From contig DASVVT010000008.1 in the NCBI GenBank assembly GCA_036386415.1, forward strand, positions 1 through 64,000: 64,000 nucleotides of DNA. The letters are read 5' to 3'. This DNA is from DASVVT01 sp036386415. GTDB taxonomy: Bacteria > Acidobacteriota > Blastocatellia > Pyrinomonadales > Pyrinomonadaceae. Position 1 is the stretch's first letter. Each line of letters opens with the position of its first letter. This document shows positions 34,234 to 41,212 of this stretch, one piece after another. The notes under the pieces were generated by a model. The model did no database searches, had not been told where the DNA came from, and saw only the letters and a list, made by a program, of their open reading frames with translations. The position numbers and the translations under genes were made by a program.

Positions 34234-34845
34234 ATGATGAGAGATAGCGTCGAAACACTGGCTAACTGGATCACCGACGAAACGAGGCTCAGGTCCTCAT
34301 ATCGGCGGCTGGCGTCATCCCGGCTCCCCGTGAACCTCTATAGCGCGCAAGCGCAGATGCAACGTAGAGCGGCCACGTTGCTACATGGGGCGGATGAGAC
34401 TTCGGGCTCGTGGGAGGAGCTCGATGGACGCCAGCTCGCCGATGACCTGCGCGGCGACCGCACGTCGCTCCTACTGGGCGGAGCGACGGGCGGCGTCGCG
34501 CCCATCTCTCAAGACGGCAGAGGACTGCTCGCAGCAGCGGGCATGGGGACGCTTTTCATCACCAACATTGAAAAGTTAGCGCCCGCGGCGCGCCACGTCC
34601 TCTGCCGGATTGTCGAGACAGGGCGCTATACACCGGTGGGCGACCCCTACCCACGCCCCGTCAACTGTCGCATCATCATCGCGACCATGAAGCCACTGAC
34701 GGCGCTGGCGCGCAGCTTTGTAGTCGAATGGGAGGTGGCGGACGCGCTCGGCCACGTCGCCCTGCGAGCCGAGAGCGTGATCAACGCGCTCAAAGCGGAG
34801 GCACTACGACATGCTCACCCAAGCCGCCTGGCTGCGGCGAGCTAA
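34234..34845 (+). CDS. Degenerate sigma-54-activator-like protein
   Basis: 203 residues. The stretch GRGLLAAAGMGTLFITNIEKLAPAARHVL..IVETGRYTPVGDPYPRPVNCRIIIAT aligns by eye with Walker B and sensor I of the nearby activator (GGTLFLDEIGD..NVRVICATNRD). However, the catalytic Asp-Glu pair is replaced by Thr-Asn, Walker A is absent, the GAFTGA loop is not recognisable, and no HTH follows. It could not hydrolyse ATP. It may bind the activator as an inhibitor, or be a relic. ATG 34234 is chosen over a TTG at 34177 that would add a hydrophobic stretch. Confidence 0.65.
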   Translation: MMRDSVETLANWITDETRLRSSYRRLASSRLPVNLYSAQAQMQRRAATLLHGADETSGSWEELDGRQLADDLRGDRTSLLLGGATGGVAPISQDGRGLLAAAGMGTLFITNIEKLAPAARHVLCRIVETGRYTPVGDPYPRPVNCRIIIATMKPLTALARSFVVEWEVADALGHVALRAESVINALKAEALRHAHPSRLAAAS

Positions 34846-34863
34846 AGTTCGCACGACGCGAAA

Positions 34864-34923
34864 AGATCGGTGACGCACGGCCTATAGTTGCGAGGGGGCA
34901 CTAAGGCCGTGCGTCACCGATCT
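34864..34923. terminator. Perfect 20-bp stem-loop downstream of the degenerate activator gene
   Basis: 34864-34883 (AGATCGGTGACGCACGGCCT) is exactly complementary to 34904-34923 across a 20-nt loop with GAGGGGGC. It lies 19 bp after the stop codon. No T-run follows, so it may be a stabiliser or a structured RNA rather than a classic terminator. Confidence 0.75.
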
Positions 34924-34937
34924 GCCGTGTAATACTC

Positions 34938-35035
34938 TAAACGCAAAGAACGCAAGGGTGAAGACGCCAGGGCGCGCAAAGAGATGATGCTTCTTCGCGC
35001 CCTTAGCGTCTTCACCTTTGCGTCCTTTGCGTTTA
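34938..35035. repeat. Inverted repeat of CGCAAAG units
   Basis: TAAACGCAAAGAACGCAAGG..GACGCC (from 34938) pairs with the run CGCGCCCTTAGCGTCTTCACC..GCGTTTA (34996-35035). It lies between convergent genes and belongs to the same sequence class as 21949-22003 and 37268-37375. Confidence 0.88.
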
Positions 35036-35072
35036 AATCTCTTCTTTCCTAGACGCTCAATTGAGATGTGCT

Positions 35073-35906
35073 CTATTCGACAAAATCCACTTCGACGCGA
35101 TAGGGAATAATCCCGCGCTCAAAGCCTTCCTTGAGCAGCAATCTGACGGCCTCGCGTCCCCTATCCGTGTAGTCGAGCGTCAGGTCGTTGACCCACATTC
35201 GGACGAAGCGATCCGCCAGCTCCGGTTTCATATCACGCGCAAACTGCATCGCGTACCGGAGCGCATCTTCGCGGTGCTCCAAAGAGTAACGTATGCTCTC
35301 GTGCAGGTAGCCGGAGACCTTGCGCATCATTTGCTGTCCGAGGTCGCGCCGGATCGCGTTGCCGCCCATAGGCAGGGGCAGACCTGTTCGCTCGTGCCAC
35401 CATTCGCCCAGGTCTATGATTTTGTGTAGACCCAGAGACTCGTAGAAAAGCTGCCCCTCGTGTATGAGGAGTCCGGCGTCGCAACGCCCGTCCTCGACGG
35501 CCTTGATGATCTGATCGAAGGGAATCACTTCGTACTCAAACGTCGGATTAAAGATGCGGAGCGCCAGGAAAGCGCTCGTGAGCAAGCCCGGAATGGCGAC
35601 CTTCAGGCGCGACAAATCTTCGGCGGCGTGTGGCTCACGCGAGACGACGATGGGGCCATAATTGTCGCCGATGGATGCGCCGTGCGGCAGTAGCGCATAC
35701 TTGTCCGCGACGTAGGCGAAGGCATGAAAGCTGATCGCCGTCACCTCGTAGCGCCCGTGCATGGCCTTTTCGTTGAGGCTCTGTATATCTTCGAGCACAT
35801 GCCTGAAACGCACGTCGCCCGTGTCGAGCTTGTTGGTCGCGAGCGCGTAGAACATGAACGCATCGTCGGAATCCGGCGAATGTGCGACGGTGATAGTAAA
35901 AGACAT
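35073..35906 (-). CDS. mqnD: 1,4-dihydroxy-6-naphthoate synthase
   Basis: 277 residues, the normal length for MqnD. It begins ITVAHSPDSDDAFMFYAL, with DIQSLNEKAMHGRYEVTAISFHAFAYV, the SRE..LKVAIPG segment and GLLIHEGQLFYESLGL, a periplasmic-binding-protein-like fold. It converts cyclic dehypoxanthinylfutalosine to 1,4-dihydroxy-6-naphthoate in the futalosine route to menaquinone. mqnE is immediately upstream on the same strand. Confidence 0.94.
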   Translation of the reverse strand: MSFTITVAHSPDSDDAFMFYALATNKLDTGDVRFRHVLEDIQSLNEKAMHGRYEVTAISFHAFAYVADKYALLPHGASIGDNYGPIVVSREPHAAEDLSRLKVAIPGLLTSAFLALRIFNPTFEYEVIPFDQIIKAVEDGRCDAGLLIHEGQLFYESLGLHKIIDLGEWWHERTGLPLPMGGNAIRRDLGQQMMRKVSGYLHESIRYSLEHREDALRYAMQFARDMKPELADRFVRMWVNDLTLDYTDRGREAVRLLLKEGFERGIIPYRVEVDFVE

Positions 35907-35910
35907 TGTC

Positions 35911-36020
35911 AGTAGTCCGTTGTCCGTTGCCCGTTGTTTATGGAGCGTAAATTGAGAGATAAAGTGTCAGCTCGAAGGATAGTCAGCCTGCAACGGACTG
36001 CTGACCACGGACAACGGACT
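35911..36020. repeat. Inverted repeat of GTCCGTT/AACGGAC units overlapping mqnE
   Basis: AGTCCGTTGTCCGTTGCCCG (35911-35930) faces CAACGGACTGCTGACCACGG..CGGACTG (35991-36020). The right arm lies inside the last codons of mqnE and the left arm in the short gap before mqnD. Confidence 0.82.
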
Positions 36021-37109
36021 GATTTTGTTATAGACCGTGTCGCGCTCGACCGGATCGAAGCCAGCGTCTTCGATGAGCGCGATGATCTCCTGTTTGGACA
36101 TCTTAACTTCATTGTTCGACTCGACCGAGTAGCTTTCCGATAGCTCGCCGCCGTCTGTGATCGTGCCGTCCAGGTCGTTCGCGCCGTAGTGGAGCGCGAC
36201 CTGCGCGAGACGTTTTCCGAGCATCACCCAGTAGGCTTTGATGTGCGGGAAGTTGTCTAGCATCAGGCGCGAGACGGCCATCGTCTTCAGCGAATCTATC
36301 CCTGAAGGCCCCGGCAGGTGCGCCAGTTTCGTATTCTCAGGATAGAAGGCGAGCGGGATGAAGCACTGGAAGCCGCCGGACTTGTCCTGCTGCTCGCGCA
36401 GGCGTATGAAGTGATCGACGCGATCTTCAAGCGATTCGATGTGGCCGTAGAGCATAGTCGCGTTTGTCTTCAAGCCTGCGGCATGAACCATCCCGGAGAG
36501 AGAGAGCCAGCGCTCTGCGTCGCACTTGTGCGCGCAGAGAAGGGAGCGCGTCGGCTCGCGGAAAATCTCCGCGCCCCCGCCCGGACATGAATCCATCCCG
36601 GCCTGCTTCAACTGCTCTATCACATCTTCATCCTTCATCTTGTAGAAGCGCGCGAAGTGATCCAGCTCGACCATCGTGAACGCCTTCAGATGAAGCTGCG
36701 GGTAGGCGCGCTTGAGCGAGGAGAGAAGGTCTGTGTAGTAGCTGAAAGGCAGCTTGGTATTGAGGCCGCCGACGATGTGAAGCTCGGTCGCGCCCTCGCT
36801 GACCGCTTCGCCAGCGATGCGCAGGCTCTCCTCTATGTTGTGCGTGTAGGCGTCTGCCGCGCGCGGCGTGCGATAGAAGCCGCAGAACTTGCAATCGACG
36901 TAGCAGATGTTGGTCGGATTGAAATGGCGGTTGACGTTGAAGTAGGTCGTGCACCCGTGCAGGCGTCGCCTGACCGTATCGGCCAGCTTCGCCAGCGCCG
37001 CCAGATCAACGGTCGCGTAAAGCTTCAGCCCATCGTCAAACGTCAAACGCTCGCCGCGCTCCACTTTCGGGGCAAGCTCGTTGAGATTTGGGTCGTGTGA
37101 AAAATTCAT
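35967..37109 (-). CDS. mqnE: Aminodeoxyfutalosine synthase (radical SAM)
   Basis: 380 residues. The radical-SAM cluster motif is CYVDCKFCGF, followed by HIVGGLNTKLPFSYY, PGGGAEIF and NATMLYGHIES, and the C-terminal LPGPSGIDSLKTMAVSRLMLDNF..AYWVMLG of MqnE. It joins chorismate-derived 3-enolpyruvylbenzoate and SAM to form aminodeoxyfutalosine. The natural end is around VERDTVYN; the last about 15 residues (SPLSVVSS..DYPSS) are translated from an intergenic-type repeat and probably dispensable. Confidence 0.94.
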   Translation of the reverse strand: MNFSHDPNLNELAPKVERGERLTFDDGLKLYATVDLAALAKLADTVRRRLHGCTTYFNVNRHFNPTNICYVDCKFCGFYRTPRAADAYTHNIEESLRIAGEAVSEGATELHIVGGLNTKLPFSYYTDLLSSLKRAYPQLHLKAFTMVELDHFARFYKMKDEDVIEQLKQAGMDSCPGGGAEIFREPTRSLLCAHKCDAERWLSLSGMVHAAGLKTNATMLYGHIESLEDRVDHFIRLREQQDKSGGFQCFIPLAFYPENTKLAHLPGPSGIDSLKTMAVSRLMLDNFPHIKAYWVMLGKRLAQVALHYGANDLDGTITDGGELSESYSVESNNEVKMSKQEIIALIEDAGFDPVERDTVYNKISPLSVVSSPLQADYPSS

Positions 37110-37422
37110 TGGTGTATGAAACTCATCTCATCCATAAGGAATCGGGAAGTTAAGAGTTCAAGCTTCAGCTTGTTTTTAGCTTAAATCCAGCAAACTAAAG
37201 TTTGCACTCTGAACCATCCTTATTGATGAAATTGCTTCTCGTTTCGTTTTCCAGGAGCGTGTCCAGGAAGAGGAGATTTAAACGCAAAGTGCGCAAAGGT
37301 TTTTCGCAAAGGTCGCAGAGGACAACCTCTTTGTGCCCTTTGCGCGCTTTTCCTTTGCGTCCTTTGCGTTCAAATCTTGCTTCATCATTCTCGAACCCTC
37401 TTTTTACACACGCGCTCTAACG
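37110..37422. other. Gap with CGCAAAG inverted repeat
   Basis: Between the prenyltransferase gene and mqnE, both minus strand. The arms of a CGCAAAG/CTTTGCG repeat span 37268-37375 (TTTAAACGCAAAGTGCGCAA.. against ..TTTGCGTCCTTTGCGTTCAAA). No gene is seen. Confidence 0.8.
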
Positions 37423-38304
37423 CTAAACTCGAAACCCGGAACTTAAAAGTGCCGCGCCTCCGAAAGTCACAAAGAGTATGACGCTGACAAAAGCATTGGT
37501 CGTAAAGAACGCCGCGTTCAAGCGTCCTAGATCATCGGCGCGAACGAGCGTGTGCTGGTAGACGAGCAGCGCGCCGGTTAAGACGACGCCGACGAGCGCT
37601 AACATACCGAGTCCCGTCATGAAGTATAACGCGACGAGCGTCGCAAACGCCTCCGCGTGGAAGAGTCTTGAAATCCAGAACGCCCGTTTGATGCCAAATC
37701 TTTCTGGGATCGAGCGCAAGCCCGCCCGCAGATCAAAATCGTAATCCTGGCACGCATAGAGCACGTCAAACCCCGCCGTCCACAGCAGCACGACGAGCGA
37801 GAGCAGGAGCGGCACTGGACTATCGAGTGCGCCGCGCACGGCAATCCACGCGCCCGTCGGCGCAATCGACAGACACCAGCCGAGCACGAGATGTGAAAGA
37901 GCCGTCCACCGCTTCGTGTAGGAATAGAGCAGGATGCTGGCGAGCGCGACCGGAGCGAGCATCAGCGCCAGACGGTTGAGCATCGCGGCGGCCAGGAAGA
38001 AGAGCGCCGCCGAAACAATCGTAAACGCCCAGACGAAGCCGACCGAAAGAGCACCCGCCGGAAGCGCACGCCCGCGCGTGCGCGGATTGGCCGCATCATA
38101 CTCGCGGTCTGCGATACGGTTGAAAGCCATCGCGCAGGAGCGCGCGCCGATCATCGCCAGCGTGATCCAGACGAGCTGCTGAAGCGACGGCAAACCCTTC
38201 GCCGCCAGCACCGCCCCCAGAAAAGCGAAGGGCAGCGCAAACAGCGTGTGCTCGATCTTAATCATTTCGAGCGTCGTGCGTATGTTTCGAGCGACGGTTA
38301 CCAT
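37423..38304 (-). CDS. UbiA-family prenyltransferase of the menaquinone pathway
   Basis: 293 residues, about nine transmembrane segments. It has the two aspartate-rich motifs of UbiA enzymes: NRIADREYDAANPRTRGRALPAG and YACQDYDFDLRAGLRSIPERFG. Together with mqnD, mqnE and ubiX it most likely prenylates 1,4-dihydroxy-6-naphthoate (MqnP role). It acts in the inner membrane. Confidence 0.93.
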   Translation of the reverse strand: MVTVARNIRTTLEMIKIEHTLFALPFAFLGAVLAAKGLPSLQQLVWITLAMIGARSCAMAFNRIADREYDAANPRTRGRALPAGALSVGFVWAFTIVSAALFFLAAAMLNRLALMLAPVALASILLYSYTKRWTALSHLVLGWCLSIAPTGAWIAVRGALDSPVPLLLSLVVLLWTAGFDVLYACQDYDFDLRAGLRSIPERFGIKRAFWISRLFHAEAFATLVALYFMTGLGMLALVGVVLTGALLVYQHTLVRADDLGRLNAAFFTTNAFVSVILFVTFGGAALLSSGFRV

Positions 38305-38337
38305 GATACGTCCGTGCAGGATGTCGGCCCTCCCACC

Positions 38338-39156
38338 TCACACATAAAGTTGCGATGCACTGTGCCACTCGTGCGCAATGTTCCTCATAATCAGCGCATG
38401 ATCGAACTCCACGCTCCCTTTCGGAAATCTGGATTCATCCGCAAAGTAGCTTGAGTAGACTTCCGTCACGTCCAACGGCTCAACGCGCCAACCTTCGGTT
38501 CTGAGCGTCACACCGTCAAGCAGACTCGGATCACCCGTCACAGAGTAGCCCAATGATCCCGCTTCAAAAAATGACGACGCCGCCTGTAGCGAAGGGAAGA
38601 TAGAGGATGGCGGCAACTTGTCTGCGACCCTTCCCTTCAGCTCAACTGCGACCTCCTCGTCCTGTGACTTCATCTTGAAACTGATCTCGTTCTCGGTCTC
38701 GCTGACACTGAAAGATGCCCTGTGATGCTCGCCTGGAAAGACACGGCCTCCCATCAAACGCGCTACCTGCGAGTCTGTGTCGCGGCGCGGGATGAAGACC
38801 CCCTCGCGCCCCTCGCCTCGCTCATCATCCCACAGTACGGCCACGCGATGAGCAGCGTTCTCGCTATTGAGCCCGACGATCTCAGGCATCATCTTCGGTC
38901 GAATGTGCTCAAGACGAATCAGGCAGATGCCCGCGACGGCCTGCCCCGCCTGTAGCTTTGGCCGGAAGCAAGCCGGCATCTGACGCAGCGCCACCTGCCG
39001 GTCAACACGAAAGTTGACGAGGATGCGTCTTCGTATCAGTCCCTGTATGACCGGTAATCTCACTGCCCCAATATCTCCCTTTCCGCCCACGGATTCAGCC
39101 ACAGCATCTCTTTCAACATCTTCTTCCCAATCATCTTTATGCAAGGAAGAGGCCAT
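38338..39156 (-). CDS. DUF2071 (YqjF-like) protein
   Basis: 272 residues. It reads VNFRVDRQVALRQMPACFRPKLQAG, AGICLIRLEHIRPKMMPEIVGLNSENAAHRVAVLW and GVFIPRRDTDSQVARLMGGRVFPGEHH, the DUF2071 signature, a family related in fold to acetoacetate decarboxylase. The enzymatic role is unknown. It lies inside the menaquinone cluster on the same strand. The frame upstream of ATG 39156 is repeat-derived. Confidence 0.82.
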   Translation of the reverse strand: MASSLHKDDWEEDVERDAVAESVGGKGDIGAVRLPVIQGLIRRRILVNFRVDRQVALRQMPACFRPKLQAGQAVAGICLIRLEHIRPKMMPEIVGLNSENAAHRVAVLWDDERGEGREGVFIPRRDTDSQVARLMGGRVFPGEHHRASFSVSETENEISFKMKSQDEEVAVELKGRVADKLPPSSIFPSLQAASSFFEAGSLGYSVTGDPSLLDGVTLRTEGWRVEPLDVTEVYSSYFADESRFPKGSVEFDHALIMRNIAHEWHSASQLYV

Positions 39157-39358
39157 GCTTGATACCCGACAAAAGCCACATTTCCCTCGGCAAACCTTGG
39201 CAAATCGCCAAAAGAGAGCAGGCCGCAGGCAGAATGCGGAAAGCAGAAGGCAAGGCGAGCAAAATGCAGAAGGCGTTGAGCGGAAGGCAACGAATATTTG
39301 AAAGCTCAAACCGTAAATTTGAAAGCTCGAATCTGGAAACTGTCATTGCTTTATCTGC

Positions 39359-39982
39359 CTACTGCTTTGCGGCCTGCTGTTCCTCCCCTGTCCAGCGCGT
39401 CGCTTGCGAATGGGGGACGCCGAATTGATCCAAGATACGGAAGACCAGATGATCCACCATCTCCAAGATCGTTTGCGGGCGATGATAAAAGGCGGGACTG
39501 GCCGGGAGTATGCGCGCTCCGGCGCGAGCCAGCCGCAGCATGTTCTCCAGGTGAATCGCATTGTAAGGCGACTCGCGCGGGACCAGCACAAGCTTGCGTC
39601 CCTCTTTCAAGGTCACGTCTGCCGCGCGATGAATCAGGTTCGTGCATGCGCCCGAAGCGATTGCGCCCAGCGTGCCCATCGAGCAGGGGACGACGATCAT
39701 GCCCTCCTGCCTGTGCGATCCCGAAGCCGGAACGGCTGCGAAATTGTCCAGACGGTGCACGCGCACGAGCTTCGCATCGGGCGCAAGGCCGATCCACGCG
39801 TTGATCTTGTGAAGGTCGGAATCTACGAGGTCCGCGCCCAACTCGACACGCGCCACCGTTTGCGCAGACTCCGACATAATCAGGTTGATACGCTCAAGCG
39901 TGCCGCTCGCCGCCAGGTGAACGAGCGTACGATGCGCGTAAATTGAGCCGGAGGCCCCTGTGATGGCGACGGTTAATTCCAT
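39359..39982 (-). CDS. ubiX: UbiX-family flavin prenyltransferase
   Basis: 207 residues: VAITGASGSIYAHRTLVHL, IVVPCSMGTLGAIASGACTNLIHRAADVTLKEGRKLVLVPRESPYNAIHLENMLRLA and ILPASPAFYHRPQTILEMVDHLVFRILDQFG are UbiX hallmarks. It makes prenylated FMN for UbiD-type decarboxylases; here it likely serves the decarboxylation step of futalosine-route menaquinone. It starts divergently from larB. Confidence 0.95.
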   Translation of the reverse strand: MELTVAITGASGSIYAHRTLVHLAASGTLERINLIMSESAQTVARVELGADLVDSDLHKINAWIGLAPDAKLVRVHRLDNFAAVPASGSHRQEGMIVVPCSMGTLGAIASGACTNLIHRAADVTLKEGRKLVLVPRESPYNAIHLENMLRLARAGARILPASPAFYHRPQTILEMVDHLVFRILDQFGVPHSQATRWTGEEQQAAKQ

Positions 39983-39993
39983 GACGGTAATGA

Positions 39994-40133
39994 GTGGACA
40001 GCAGTCAGTAAACAGGAGTCAGTAGAACAGAGAAGCGGTTGATGCATTTTCGTATTAAGCTTATCAATCATAGGAAAGCGTGACGTTACATTTTTTCCTT
40101 TCTACTGACTCCTGACTACTATCTACTGTCTAC
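39994..40133. repeat. Imperfect inverted repeat of CAGTCAGTA / TACTGACTC units
   Basis: GACAGCAGTCAGTAAACAGG..TCAGTAGAACAG on the left pairs imperfectly with TTCTACTGACTCCTGACTAC..CTACTGTC on the right, with about 70 nt between. It lies between the divergent ubiX and larB genes. Confidence 0.75.
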
Positions 40134-40258
40134 AGAATCTTACGAGCCGCGCAGGTTAAGCGCAAGCGAGCGCATTTCGAGTGCGGTCGCCTTCGATGCT
40201 AGAATGGCGCGCGCCTCTGGATACAGCAGTGGCAGGATCAGAATGGCAGGTCTATCAA

Positions 40259-41023
40259 ATGGATTTGAATGGGATAGAAAAGCTGTTGCGCGCGCACAGA
40301 AGCGGCGAAGTAGGGACAGAGGAGGCCGCGCGCCTGATTGGTGAGCTGCATTATGAGGATATAGGTTATGCGCGTGTCGATCATGCGCGCCTCGCGCGAC
40401 AGGGTTTTCCTGAAGTCGTTTTCGGGGCGGGCAAGACGCGCGCGCAGGTCGTCGGCATCGTCGAGCGCCTCATACGCCATGCGCCTAATGTACTCGTGAC
40501 GCGCACGGATGAAGGAACGTTCGGAGAAGTGCGCAACGTCGCCACCGATGCCGAATGGCATGAGGTGGCGCGCATGATACGCATACGGCGCGACCACACT
40601 GAGCGTGGCGCAGGCGAGATCACCATTGTCACGGCGGGCACGAGCGACATCGCGGTCGCAGAGGAAGCGGCATTGACGGCTGAGGCGATGGGTAATCGCG
40701 TCCAGAGAATCTGGGACGCGGGGGTGGCCGGAATCCATCGCATCCTCGCCGAGCGGGAGTTGCTACAAAGATCGCGCGTCATCGTGGTGGCGGCGGGGAT
40801 GGAAGGCGCGCTGCCGTCTGTCGTCGGCGGCCTGGTGAGCGTGCCCGTCGTGGCCGTGCCGACGAGCATCGGCTACGGCGCGTCGTTCGGCGGCGTCGCG
40901 GCACTGCTTGGAATGCTCAACTCCTGCGCTTCCAATGTAACGGTCGTCAACATAGACAACGGTTTCGGCGCGGGCTTCGTCGCCAGCCTGATCAATCGCA
41001 GGTGGGAAGCACCGCCTGATTAA
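40259..41023 (+). CDS. larB: LarB-family protein (nickel-pincer cofactor biosynthesis)
   Basis: 254 residues. An N-terminal helical region (EEAARLIGELHYEDIGYARVDHARLARQGFPEVVFGAGKT) is followed by an AIR-carboxylase-like domain: ITIVTAGTSDIAVAEEAALTAE, RVIVVAAGMEGALPSVVGGLV and VAVPTSIGYGASFGGVAALLGML. LarB carboxylates nicotinic acid adenine dinucleotide. No larC, larE or lactate-racemase gene is nearby. CAGGT lies about 8 nt upstream of ATG 40259. Confidence 0.92.
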   Translation: MDLNGIEKLLRAHRSGEVGTEEAARLIGELHYEDIGYARVDHARLARQGFPEVVFGAGKTRAQVVGIVERLIRHAPNVLVTRTDEGTFGEVRNVATDAEWHEVARMIRIRRDHTERGAGEITIVTAGTSDIAVAEEAALTAEAMGNRVQRIWDAGVAGIHRILAERELLQRSRVIVVAAGMEGALPSVVGGLVSVPVVAVPTSIGYGASFGGVAALLGMLNSCASNVTVVNIDNGFGAGFVASLINRRWEAPPD

Positions 41024-41036
41024 TACTAAAGTGAAA

Positions 41037-41133
41037 CCGCAGATGCACATAGATAAACACAGATATGAAAGTATAATGGAAACTGCGGTGCTATCCTTTT
41101 GCCTTATCAACATTTGTCTGTTTGCATCTGCGG
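41037..41133. repeat. Imperfect inverted repeat of CAGAT/GATAAACA units
   Basis: CCGCAGATGCACATAGATAA (from 41037) pairs with TTGTCTGTTTGCATCTGCGG (to 41133). It resembles the deoC-glgC repeat in unit sequence and lies between two co-directional genes. Confidence 0.78.
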
Positions 41134-41212
41134 ATAATCTGTCCTATTAAATTTCATCTTGCGACAAATCATCCTCGCTAAAAGAGACTATCATCACGAG
41201 AAGGGTGTGCGT

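Noticed and set aside
39157..39309. Longer N-terminus for the DUF2071 protein
   Set aside because: The added residues are translated from tandem GCAGAAGGC-like repeats and are cysteine-rich, unlike the family.
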